Positions 1 to 8,270 of a DNA stretch of 64,000 nucleotides are shown here, piece after piece (position 1 is the first letter of the stretch; every line of letters begins with the position of its first letter). The stretch is taken from the NCBI GenBank assembly GCA_001898505.1, contig MKTZ01000026.1, forward strand, positions 186,001 to 250,000, given 5' to 3'. This stretch comes from Sphingobacteriales bacterium 50-39 (GTDB lineage Bacteria; Bacteroidota; Bacteroidia; Chitinophagales; Chitinophagaceae). The translations under genes were made by a program, and so were the position numbers. Below the pieces are notes generated by a model. The model saw only the letters and a list, made by a program, of their open reading frames with translations, was not told the DNA's origin and did not search any database.

Positions 1-610
1 CTGCCAGCAGCCCCAGCTGCCGGATCATCGTTGCGACCAGGACAAAGAAAATGCCCTGGATAATGTAGGTGAGTCTGCCCTGACGAAGCCCCTTGACAAA
101 GAATAATATTGAAAGTATAAGAAAGGAGGTGAATGGAACATCCGTCATGAAGGTATTGGACAAGTTGAGATAAATGGGATTTAGCAGCAGGATCAAAGCT
201 GTAAAAAAACAGGCGGCTTTGTTTTCGGAGAATTCCCTGGAAAGGAAGTAGGCTCCTATACCTCCAATGCATCCCAGCACCAGCGTGGAATATCTCAATA
301 CAGTGAATGAAAACCCAAATATCTTGCAAAAGACCATACCCCAGACAAGGTGGGCCGCCAGCGGCATGGAGGTCCAGCCAAGGAGGTTGTAATGGTGCAT
401 CGCGTACCATTGTTGCAGGCTTCGGGTATAGGACCAGTCGTCATTCAACGGGAATTCACCAGCCGGATGTATCAGCAGCTCGACGAACACCCAAATAGCC
501 GTCAGGGTCAGCACGGCTGTACTGTCCTTGCTGAGCACCGCCCGCAAATGCATGAGGCGGTATCTCGCCCCGATTGTCCGTGGCCCCGCAGGCACTGGAT
601 CAAAAAGCAT
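1..610 (-). CDS. GT-C family membrane glycosyltransferase, 5' part (runs off left edge)
   Basis: The minus-strand frame from the ATG at 610 stays open to base 1, giving about 203 residues. The first hydrophobic segment begins near residue 30 and is followed by an Asn-Asp-Asp-Trp motif. That placement is typical of GT-C (PMT/ArnT-like, GT39-type) transferases, where an Asp in the first periplasmic loop is catalytic. At least four further hydrophobic stretches follow, with FMTDVPF between two of them. A GGAGATAAG stretch sits just before the ATG. The start overlaps the end of the upstream polyprenyl-phosphate transferase gene by 11 bases, so it is probably the next gene of the polysaccharide operon. 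By family knowledge it would move a sugar from a polyprenyl-phosphate donor on the outer face of the inner membrane. The acceptor is unknown and the C-terminus is not in the window. Confidence 0.7.
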   Translation of the reverse strand, partial: MLFDPVPAGPRTIGARYRLMHLRAVLSKDSTAVLTLTAIWVFVELLIHPAGEFPLNDDWSYTRSLQQWYAMHHYNLLGWTSMPLAAHLVWGMVFCKIFGFSFTVLRYSTLVLGCIGGIGAYFLSREFSENKAACFFTALILLLNPIYLNLSNTFMTDVPFTSFLILSILFFVKGLRQGRLTYIIQGIFFVLVATMIRQLGLLA

Positions 611-1985
611 TCTTATCTCCTTTTAACGTTACATACAGCGTAAGAAGGATAATACGGATGTCCAGCCACGAGCTCCAGTGTTCAAGATACCAGATATCGT
701 GCTCGATCCTCTTCCGCAGCTGATCTTCCCGTTTGATCTCGCCGCGGAAACCATTGACCTGTGCCCATCCCGTCACACCCGGCTTTACAAAATGACGGAT
801 CATGTACTGGCCCAATATCTTTGAATACATTTCGGTATGACGCAGCATATGGGGGCGCGGACCTACGACGGACATGGAGCCTGCCAGCACATTCAGGAAC
901 TGCGGCAGCTCATCGAGGTTGGTCTTGCGAAGGAATTTTCCCAGAGGCGTGATCCGGGAGTCGCCACGAGTGACCTGCTGGACATTGGCATTGTCATTGA
1001 CAGCCAGACTGCGGAATTTGATACAACGGAAAGGCTTGTTGTCCTTGCCCGAACGCCATTGAACGAAGAAAACCGGTCCCCTGGAGCTGAGCTTGATCAA
1101 TATTGCCAGTATAGGCGTCAGCCAGGAGAGAACAAAGACGATGACCACGAGACTGAAGATGATGTCAAAGACCCTTTTTTTGATGCTGTTGCTCATATCT
1201 TCCAGCGGCTCGGGCCGTAAGGAAAGGATAGGAAGCTCGTCCAAGTACTCAAGATGAGTATCGCGATTGACATAGAATTTAAAGTCCGGTACGAATTTGA
1301 ACCGGATAAGTGATTTCTCCGCCGTCTGGGCCATATCGTAAATGGATGTATTGGTCTCGGGGGAAATGGTAGAATATATTTCACTGATACGATTGTTGAT
1401 GGCATAATTGATACATTCATCGATGTCACCGATAATGGGGAGATCGGACAGCTCATGGATACGGCGGGGATCTTCAAAAAATCCCTCCACGGACATACGA
1501 TGATCCCGTCCTGAAAAGCTATAAGCCAGCCGCTTCGCCACGTTGTTATAACCTACGATGACCACTTTTTTACCTGATCGGCTGTTTTTTTGTCTGTAAA
1601 AGGCCGACGCCATCAGCAAGCCCCTGGTAAGCAACAGGACGGTGCAGAAGGCAAAAAAGCTCAGCATGACAAATATGCGGGAATAAGAATAGTGAAAGAG
1701 AAAGATGAAGAAGATCATAAAGACTACAAAAAGTATCATGGTCTTCACGGTGCGCCGGGCAAACCTGTCGAGGTCCAGACTGGCATTGTCGACATAGAGG
1801 GCCGTGGAATAGGACGTCAGCAGCCAGACCATATTGGCTACGATAAATAAGATCATATACCGGTGCTCGGCGCCTAACTGTATCTTATTGGTGCTAAGCA
1901 CCAACAAAAAGTAGACTACATTGAGCGCTAGAAGGTCTACGCATACGAAAAAAAACCTGAATAGGTTACTATAACGGCTGTTCAT
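600..1985 (-). CDS. Polyprenyl-phosphate sugar-1-phosphate transferase (WcaJ-type, initiates repeat unit)
   Basis: 461 residues. Four or so membrane helices lie in residues 8-130. A Rossmann-like CoA-binding segment follows (VVIVGYNNVA near 141-150), and the C-terminal bacterial sugar transferase domain begins with a re-entrant helix at about 270-300. Conserved transferase signatures are visible: KFRSL near 323, LDELPQ near 358, VVGPRPH near 373 and KPGVTGWAQVNG near 401. The length matches the WcaJ/WbaP-like PHPT family. By homology it transfers glucose-1-phosphate or a related hexose-1-phosphate to undecaprenyl phosphate and so starts the repeat unit at the cytoplasmic membrane. Its late position in the operon, after the glycosyltransferases, is common in Bacteroidota clusters. 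Sugar specificity cannot be read from the sequence. Confidence 0.9.
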   Translation of the reverse strand: MNSRYSNLFRFFFVCVDLLALNVVYFLLVLSTNKIQLGAEHRYMILFIVANMVWLLTSYSTALYVDNASLDLDRFARRTVKTMILFVVFMIFFIFLFHYSYSRIFVMLSFFAFCTVLLLTRGLLMASAFYRQKNSRSGKKVVIVGYNNVAKRLAYSFSGRDHRMSVEGFFEDPRRIHELSDLPIIGDIDECINYAINNRISEIYSTISPETNTSIYDMAQTAEKSLIRFKFVPDFKFYVNRDTHLEYLDELPILSLRPEPLEDMSNSIKKRVFDIIFSLVVIVFVLSWLTPILAILIKLSSRGPVFFVQWRSGKDNKPFRCIKFRSLAVNDNANVQQVTRGDSRITPLGKFLRKTNLDELPQFLNVLAGSMSVVGPRPHMLRHTEMYSKILGQYMIRHFVKPGVTGWAQVNGFRGEIKREDQLRKRIEHDIWYLEHWSSWLDIRIILLTLYVTLKGDKNAF

Positions 1986-2008
1986 GGCAATAGATGGTTT
2001 TGTATGCT

Positions 2009-3466
2009 TTAATGGAAAGTCCTTGACAATTTGAGAATGACGCCGCCGGAATTGTTCAACAGCTTGCCCTGGTCCAGGGCTCCGAGACAGCCTATGCTAT
2101 AGCCACCTCCCAGGTCTTTTTTGACCTCCAGGAAAGAAGAGAGCTGGGATACTTCCTGCCAGATACCGTATTTGGGAGGGACATACAGACGTCCGGTGCT
2201 ATGCCCATAAATGCTGGTGCCAAATGTGCCGTAGTTCATGGAGTAGGAAAGCTTTACCGTAAAATACCATTTATCGACGGCGCCTTGTACACCCAGGTGA
2301 AAGGCTACGACACGGTTGTTATTAAAATAGTCCTGTGGATCATCCGGAAGTCCTGTCCGGGTAGACGTACGGGTACTGATAAAAGGGTTGCCCAGTGCCA
2401 GGCCATTATAGGACCACCCTTCCGCATATTCATAATTGTTATAATAATTCTCGTCTCCGGAGGGGGTATACCTGGACCAGGGGTACCCAGCCTGGTTTTT
2501 GGAACAAAAGAATTCGAAAAGAAGTTTGCTCCAGTGGAACAGCCGCTGTTCATCCGCCAGATTGGTCAAAGAGATGCCGCTAAGCCCATCCCTGAGATTG
2601 GCCAGATGAGCAAGGGCTCCTTCGCTAATAAAGAACTGATGATATAGGAACAGACGGGTATTATCCCAATCATACGTAAGCCCCATATCAGCAGAGCCCA
2701 AGTGTTTACCCACCTTGGAATTATTATAGGTCCTGACGGTGACCACATCCCAGTATGTCCGCCAGTTGGACAGGTTGTAGCCTTTGCCAAAGACCTTGTT
2801 TTCCTGCCCCCAGTACACCTGGTGGTTGATCCCCCCATATAACTTCAGTCTCCACGATGGTTTTCCCAGACGTACATAGAAAGATTTCTGGTGCCACCAG
2901 GCATAGATGTGGATGTTGCTATCGAGGTGTTTGTACTGGACGGGCACTTCCCCAATCCAGCCCTGCGCAAAGTTGCCTTTGAATGCAAACAGTCTCCCAA
3001 ACCACGGCAATTGAAAATACTCGGGAATGGACACCTCTACCTTTGGAATACCCAGTGCATTGCCAGAAACAGCAAAGGCGCCGGAAGACAATGTAGTATC
3101 CACCAGCCCCATGATCTCTTTTATACGCCCCGCCTTCAGCTCGAAAATGCTCACCCTCAGTTTACCATAGCCCTCGATCAGGGTGGCCCGGGCTTTTTCT
3201 CCCATATCGCCCCGTACCTCGAGCGATGCGCCCCAATCCATGAGGCGGGAATGAGCAGTGTCGTAATCCATATGAATAGCGCCAATGACGGAGGCGGAGG
3301 ATCCTGGCAGCGGTATGCTGCCGAACTGGTTGCTCCGGAACCAGAAAGGGGTATTGTGCGCGGTAGCCGCGATCCCCTGTACCTGGAGACTCCCATTGAT
3401 CAGGCCTGTCTGCGCTGCACTCCTGATAACGATAAGTCCCAGCAAGAGTGTTAAGTAAAATTTCAT
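2009..3466 (-). CDS. Wzi-like capsule assembly outer-membrane protein
   Basis: 485 residues from the ATG chosen here, which begins MKFYLTLLLG and gives a clean signal peptide ending SAAQ. An ATG 33 bases upstream (3499) overlaps the previous stop as ATGA and is the alternative start. The mature part is rich in alternating aromatic and polar beta strands (WFRSNQFGSIP, GASLEVRGD, GYGKLRVSIFELKAGR, FYVRLGKPSWRLKLYGG) with Trp/Tyr-rich turns, and it ends in an amphipathic Phe strand (LKLSRTFH). This fits the Wzi capsule-assembly family, a barrel that anchors surface polysaccharide to the outer membrane. Its place between the glycosyltransferases and WcaJ supports a role in attaching or organising the polymer made by this operon. 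Confidence 0.75.
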   Translation of the reverse strand: MKFYLTLLLGLIVIRSAAQTGLINGSLQVQGIAATAHNTPFWFRSNQFGSIPLPGSSASVIGAIHMDYDTAHSRLMDWGASLEVRGDMGEKARATLIEGYGKLRVSIFELKAGRIKEIMGLVDTTLSSGAFAVSGNALGIPKVEVSIPEYFQLPWFGRLFAFKGNFAQGWIGEVPVQYKHLDSNIHIYAWWHQKSFYVRLGKPSWRLKLYGGINHQVYWGQENKVFGKGYNLSNWRTYWDVVTVRTYNNSKVGKHLGSADMGLTYDWDNTRLFLYHQFFISEGALAHLANLRDGLSGISLTNLADEQRLFHWSKLLFEFFCSKNQAGYPWSRYTPSGDENYYNNYEYAEGWSYNGLALGNPFISTRTSTRTGLPDDPQDYFNNNRVVAFHLGVQGAVDKWYFTVKLSYSMNYGTFGTSIYGHSTGRLYVPPKYGIWQEVSQLSSFLEVKKDLGGGYSIGCLGALDQGKLLNNSGGVILKLSRTFH

Positions 3467-3495
3467 ATAGCAGTTATTATGTATTGATCTTAAGA

Positions 3496-4785
3496 TCATG
3501 ACATGCTTTTTGTAACAGCTTCTTTATACGTATTATGGATAAGGCTGAGATCTGCATACATGGTCTTCAGGCGTGCATTCTCCTCTTCCAACTGACGCAC
3601 GCGCTCTTCGGGGCTTTGGACATTTCTCGTAAGCCGGCCAAAAGAGGTCCTTGGCGTGAAGACATCGAGGCCTTTTTGTGCAAAATTCTTTTCCTTGTAA
3701 GCGTCGATCATACACCGGATGTATTGGCCATTGATATCATCCCAGGAATAAGTCGTCCGTATTTTACGGTGATTATTGAATATTGAAAAACGCGCTTCTT
3801 CACTGTTCTTTTCCATGGACTCCACCATTTGTCTGACCTCTGCGGAATTGGTGAAGTAGGTAGCGTCGTTGCCCAATATGGAAAAGTTGAAGATATTCTT
3901 GTTGGCACAGATATAAGAATTGGAGGACATGGCTTCCAGAAGGGAGGGATTGGTGCCACCTACGGAATGGCCATGAAAATAGATATTGGAGAAATAGCGC
4001 AGGTTGTTGAGGATACGCATATCATAGATGCTCCCGATGAAACGGACCTTATTGGAAAGTCCGAACTTATCTTTGAGATAGGCGCCATAGGCTGTATTAT
4101 GATTGCCTATGACAAGGAAGGTCCGTTCACAATTTGACGTCGTCACCCCTTCGAGTATGGCCTCGATATTATTCTCAGGTTCCAGCCGGGCGATCAGCAT
4201 GTCATAAGAATATTTCTCCAGCTCGTATTGGGCAAGCACCTCGATCTCAGGTTCTTCAAAAAGACTGGCGCCATACGGAATGTAATGGGAACGGACCCCA
4301 TATTTCTGGAGAAGATAATCCTGTATGCCGATGCTGTCGGAAATGAGGAAGTCGCTGGTCTTCACAGCCAGTTTCTCTGCCCAGCGAAGAAATTTCTGAA
4401 CACGTGGGCTGTACTTCGATCGCTTCCATTCCATACCATCCATATTGGTGATGATGACAGATTTTTTTGGCAACAGGAAACCCCATATGGAGTTACTGGT
4501 GTAGCCCAATTGCAGGATGATGTCATAGTGCCTTCTACGGCAATCCAGGATACAATTGAGATCATAAAAGAACTGGCCGATAGTCCCAAGCTTATTTTCC
4601 GGGTCGTGACAATGCCGGATCTTCACGCCTTTCCATTCCGTAGCCTGGTAGGGATGGGTGTGGGAGTTGTAGACAGTCACATCATGACCGTCCTTTACGA
4701 GAAACTCGGACAGGTGTTCCGCGAACTGTTCGAATCCGCCGTAGTAGTTAGGCACACCCCGTGTGCCGGTAATCGCGATTTTCAT
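3496..4785 (-). CDS. GT4-like glycosyltransferase, DUF1972 type, with coiled-coil tail
   Basis: 429 residues. The N-terminus GTRGVPNYYGGFEQFAE is the signature of DUF1972/RfaB-like rhamnosyl- and galactosyltransferases of polysaccharide clusters. A GT-B second domain follows, with MLIARLEPENNIEAILEG and HSVGGTNPSLLEAMSSN as donor-binding segments. The last 45 residues (from about 385) form a charged heptad-like stretch, ERVRQLEEENARLKTMYADL, predicted to be a coiled coil and not typical of the family. Cytoplasmic, acting on the lipid-linked intermediate. The stop overlaps a possible upstream start of the Wzi gene. Donor and acceptor are unknown. Confidence 0.85.
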   Translation of the reverse strand: MKIAITGTRGVPNYYGGFEQFAEHLSEFLVKDGHDVTVYNSHTHPYQATEWKGVKIRHCHDPENKLGTIGQFFYDLNCILDCRRRHYDIILQLGYTSNSIWGFLLPKKSVIITNMDGMEWKRSKYSPRVQKFLRWAEKLAVKTSDFLISDSIGIQDYLLQKYGVRSHYIPYGASLFEEPEIEVLAQYELEKYSYDMLIARLEPENNIEAILEGVTTSNCERTFLVIGNHNTAYGAYLKDKFGLSNKVRFIGSIYDMRILNNLRYFSNIYFHGHSVGGTNPSLLEAMSSNSYICANKNIFNFSILGNDATYFTNSAEVRQMVESMEKNSEEARFSIFNNHRKIRTTYSWDDINGQYIRCMIDAYKEKNFAQKGLDVFTPRTSFGRLTRNVQSPEERVRQLEEENARLKTMYADLSLIHNTYKEAVTKSMS

Positions 4786-4824
4786 TGCCAGTTGTTTTAA
4801 TAATTTAGTAAATCATGAGGGCCG

Positions 4825-5994
4825 TTAATCGAGCACCGGTGAAGCCTTGACAGACACGCCAGGAGTGTTGAATACGGGATGGGGCTTACCCACCTTCTTC
4901 CAGATGAGCTCATTCATGGTAAAGGCAGCTTTCTCCCAGCCATAGCGTCTCCGTATCGTATTGCTGATCTCCCGCAGGTTGGAGGGTTGCTCCGCCAGCG
5001 CCCTGCTGATGGAAGCTTTTAGCTGAGTGATATCCGGATGGATATGTCTGTCCCCGAAGAAGGAAAAATCTTCCATGGCCGTCGTGTTGGAGCAGATGGT
5101 CGGTATGCCCAGGGCTCCGGCTTCCAGTGGCGGGATACCAAACCCCTCCCCCTTTGATGGATATACAAAAAGCTCTGTTGCCTGATACAGCAAGCGCAGG
5201 TCGTCGTTGGAGATATCCTCCAGGAAAAATATCTTCCGCTTTATCTCTTCGGACAGTGGCTGCATGATCTCTTTCAACTGTGGGACGGGTATGGATGTCT
5301 TACCCACAAAGACGAGACTTTTACCCTGGTCATACAGCTTCAGATCGAGATAAGCTTTTAGCAGGTCCAGCTGGTTCTTGCGGGGTTCGATCCTGCTGAC
5401 ATAAAGGATGTAATGTTGAAAGCCAAATTTCTCCCATACTTCCAGGGCAGCTTTTTCTTTGTCGAAGGGCTCGAAGTAGAAGTTGGATACTCCATTTGGA
5501 ACCACATGAATATTGTTTTCGGGTATGGAGAAATGACGTACGATGGCTTTCTTGGAATAAGCCGAGACCGTGGTGATGAGGTCGGCGCTTTTGGCGGAAA
5601 GATAGAAAGCTGCACTTTTCGTCATCCTGTATGCAAGACTAAATTCTCCTGGAAAATCCTTAAAAAGCAAGTCATGTATGGTAACAATGTGCAGACAGTT
5701 CTTACGGGGTGGCGCCACGTATTGATAATGGGCCGCATCGATGCGGTAACGTGTCATCATCTCCGGCAATTCATAGAGGGCGCGACGAAGCTTGGAGACG
5801 GTGTTATAAGGTATAAAACGTATGTTATGACTGCCGGGAAAGAAACCGGCAGCGTTTTCCGGATTGCAGGACGCCAGGAATATTTCGAAATCGCCGATAT
5901 TATCAATGATCTTATAGAGGTTGTGGATATAAGTCCTTGTCCCCTGATATTCTGTATCGAATACACGTCCATCTACAAAAATTTTGGGCATCAT
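4825..5994 (-). CDS. GT4 family glycosyltransferase
   Basis: 389 residues. The N-terminal GT-B half begins IFVDGRVFDTEYQGTRTYI. The C-terminal half holds LYVSRIEPRKNQLDLLKAY and the EX7E donor-site motif in GEGFGIPPLEAG. The conserved PNGVSNFYFEPF lies at the domain boundary. Length and motifs are typical of GT4 mannosyl/glucosyl-type transferases. Two adjacent Met codons begin the protein (5994 and 5991) and either could be used. The gene lies 39 bases after the start region of the DUF1972 transferase, in the same operon. The sugar transferred cannot be deduced. Confidence 0.88.
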   Translation of the reverse strand: MMPKIFVDGRVFDTEYQGTRTYIHNLYKIIDNIGDFEIFLASCNPENAAGFFPGSHNIRFIPYNTVSKLRRALYELPEMMTRYRIDAAHYQYVAPPRKNCLHIVTIHDLLFKDFPGEFSLAYRMTKSAAFYLSAKSADLITTVSAYSKKAIVRHFSIPENNIHVVPNGVSNFYFEPFDKEKAALEVWEKFGFQHYILYVSRIEPRKNQLDLLKAYLDLKLYDQGKSLVFVGKTSIPVPQLKEIMQPLSEEIKRKIFFLEDISNDDLRLLYQATELFVYPSKGEGFGIPPLEAGALGIPTICSNTTAMEDFSFFGDRHIHPDITQLKASISRALAEQPSNLREISNTIRRRYGWEKAAFTMNELIWKKVGKPHPVFNTPGVSVKASPVLD

Positions 5995-6021
5995 GGTAGT
6001 ATGTATTGGTAAGAGATATTC

Positions 6022-7125
6022 CTATTGATGAGAGAGCGCCCGCTTCACACCGGAGAGAAGGTGAAGGGTGTCATTCTCGGAAGGCGTCAGCCATGCCCCT
6101 TCTCCATATTCATTCCAGGCATAAAGCAAAGCCACATGGTCGGCGGTTTCATTGGGGTTGTCAAGGAGCCAGTCGTGCAAAGCTCTTACGGCCCGGTATA
6201 CAGTATTGGAATTATAGCCGGTGAAGCGGGTAGTTTTGCTGTACCAGTTTGTCCCATTGGCCCAGGGGCGTGGATCCCAGTTGAGAGTGGCTACGGGAAT
6301 ATAAGGCAGGGCAGTGTTACGGAACTTATCCCATACATATTTGCCAAAGCTGGCCAGGCTGTCCACATGATATTGCATGAGCTGATTCTTATAACCCGGG
6401 TTAGGATAGTTATATCCTGTCACCATGTCGAAACCGCATTCCTTCGCCTCCTGTACAGCCGGGGCATTGGGTGAAACACAAGCGGCGATGGTAACACCAG
6501 GCTGTCCCGCCTGACTGGCTTTGCTTCTCAACGCATCCATGGCCTGGTGTACGGCATCGTTGGATCCGAACAAACGGATCAGGCTGCGCAGATCGAAAAA
6601 TGCCAGGTAGGGCTTGCCAGCCACCTGAAGATAGCCGGGCTGTCCCATAAGCCTGACCCATTCATCGGTGACAGCTGACCAGTCGGAAGGCCCGATCTCC
6701 TGTCCAGCATGATTGCAGATAATAAGGCAAAATTTCAAACGCCCTTTATTAGGCGCCTCCAGGTAGAGGTTCAGCGCATGATTCAACGGGTCCTGCTGAA
6801 AATGCTGGTGGTCGTAGTCCGGATAATACCAGTCAAAGCAGAAAAAACCCAGTCCGGCATCGGCAGCCAGGTCGATCTGTTCCTTCATGGCGTCGGGCGT
6901 GCTCGTGATCCACCCCCATTTTGGTTTACGATCCGGGAAGCTGTCTCTCAACTTGGGTGTAAGATGACCGGATTTCGCAACTGCCCAGCCATCGAAATAA
7001 TAGGCGCCAAGGGTAAGGTTAATATCCCTGTTCCGGGTTTGAAAATGTGACCTTCTCCCTTGACAGATGCTTACAGCCAGGAGGAACGGCAGCGACAGTC
7101 CGACGCATAGTAAATAAGCTTTCAT
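6022..7125 (-). CDS. Secreted WbsX/GH99-like (beta/alpha) glycan-active protein
   Basis: 367 residues from the ATG at 7125, 10 bases after the preceding stop. An ATG at 7179 would overlap the neighbour by 44 bases and is less likely. The chosen start gives a signal peptide (MKAYLLCVGLSLPFLLAVSI). Mature motifs TLGAYYFDGW, GFFCFDWYYPD, KPYLAFFDLRSL, TGYNYPNPGY and LLYAWNEYGEGAWLTPS match the WbsX/GH99-like family, whose members are endo-mannosidase-like folds found in O-antigen clusters. Asp and Glu in FDWYYPD and WNEYGEG are plausible active-site acids. The export signal suggests periplasmic or surface action on polymer instead of cytoplasmic transfer. Hydrolase and transferase roles both remain possible. 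Confidence 0.72.
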   Translation of the reverse strand: MKAYLLCVGLSLPFLLAVSICQGRRSHFQTRNRDINLTLGAYYFDGWAVAKSGHLTPKLRDSFPDRKPKWGWITSTPDAMKEQIDLAADAGLGFFCFDWYYPDYDHQHFQQDPLNHALNLYLEAPNKGRLKFCLIICNHAGQEIGPSDWSAVTDEWVRLMGQPGYLQVAGKPYLAFFDLRSLIRLFGSNDAVHQAMDALRSKASQAGQPGVTIAACVSPNAPAVQEAKECGFDMVTGYNYPNPGYKNQLMQYHVDSLASFGKYVWDKFRNTALPYIPVATLNWDPRPWANGTNWYSKTTRFTGYNSNTVYRAVRALHDWLLDNPNETADHVALLYAWNEYGEGAWLTPSENDTLHLLSGVKRALSHQ

Positions 7126-7135
7126 AACTGTTGAT

Positions 7136-8266
7136 TTAAGAGGGCTTTTGATGTGAGTGCCCTTGTAACTTCTTCCCAATGGACATGAAGGGTTTTTCCA
7201 CCAGGCGATAGGTCAAAAAAGAGACGAGTATGATGGCGCCGAGCCAGACAATCACTGTAAGCCAGGGTTGACGGAAGGCGGGTATGACAGAAAATACGGC
7301 GGCCTGAACGAGGTACAGGGAATAGCTGATCACGCCTAATGTGAGCAAAAATCCGGGATACTGTATCTTTCGCAAGGCAAAGCTCAGGCTGAACAACAGA
7401 TATGCTCCTGCGACGCCCGTCGTGACAGGCAGGAAACTGAGCGTACCCATGGCCTCGGGCTTGTCCTTACCATACAGGTTAAAATAGGTGATCAGGCATA
7501 ATACCCCGATAGCGGCCAGCACGATAGTCGCAAAGAGCGCAGCGGGCACTTTGCCCTGTAGCCGGCGGTAATAAAGGAATCCCATGAACATGGTGGCGAA
7601 ATAAAAGGCAGTGCCCCAGCCATTGGTGAAAAGATGAAAAAACTGTGTTCCCACCACTCCGATGAGCATGCTGATCGCCAGCGATGCTATGGCCAATGCG
7701 ACAGTTTTTTTGAGCCATCCCGCCAGGAATACGAGAGAGACCATGATATAAAACGCCATCTCCAGACTCAGCGTCCAGTATAAATGAAGGATGGGCGGAC
7801 GACCCAGGAACTTTTGCAGCATGGTGAGATTGGCCAGTATGTCGGTGACGGGAGGCAGCTGTCTGCCATTGATCAGGATCAGCACAAAGGCAGCCCCCAT
7901 GCTGAGCAGATACAGGGGATACAGCCGGAATATACGGTTGATCCAGAACTTCCGCAATGAATGTGTCTTTTCCAGCGAGACGGGTATGACGAATCCGCTG
8001 CAGAGGAAAAAAAGGCTGACGCCAAAGACGCCAAACTGAAAATAATGGGTAGTGAAATAAGCAAAGGAAGGGAACATCTTCTCACAGGCATGCTGGATCA
8101 GCACGGACATGGCAGCCATGCAACGGAGGAAGTCCAGGAATTCCAATCTTGCCTTACGGGTAGTAGCCGGCACGGCAGCAGGCACGGCATGTAGTATCAC
8201 AGGCTGCAGGTCTGGAGTAACAGCACCCGGTGCAGGTTGCACGGCGGTGGAAGTCTTATAGCTCAA
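7136..8266 (-). CDS. Acyltransferase family 3 (OafA/YrhL-like) membrane protein
   Basis: 376 residues. The signature RLEFLDFLRCMAAMSVLIQHA lies at about residues 42-62, followed by SLFFLCSGFVIPVSLEK and about ten hydrophobic helices. This is the integral-membrane acyltransferase-3 family that O-acetylates cell-surface sugars. No ATG precedes the essential LDFLR segment, so initiation must be at a non-ATG codon. TTG at 8266, 4 bases after the upstream stop, is the best candidate, and a GTG at 8242 is the alternative. The first 40 residues are Pro/Ala/Val-rich and probably disordered. Likely role: acetyl decoration of the polysaccharide repeat unit at the inner membrane. Confidence 0.85.
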   Translation of the reverse strand: MSYKTSTAVQPAPGAVTPDLQPVILHAVPAAVPATTRKARLEFLDFLRCMAAMSVLIQHACEKMFPSFAYFTTHYFQFGVFGVSLFFLCSGFVIPVSLEKTHSLRKFWINRIFRLYPLYLLSMGAAFVLILINGRQLPPVTDILANLTMLQKFLGRPPILHLYWTLSLEMAFYIMVSLVFLAGWLKKTVALAIASLAISMLIGVVGTQFFHLFTNGWGTAFYFATMFMGFLYYRRLQGKVPAALFATIVLAAIGVLCLITYFNLYGKDKPEAMGTLSFLPVTTGVAGAYLLFSLSFALRKIQYPGFLLTLGVISYSLYLVQAAVFSVIPAFRQPWLTVIVWLGAIILVSFLTYRLVEKPFMSIGKKLQGHSHQKPS

Positions 8267-8270
8267 CGTC

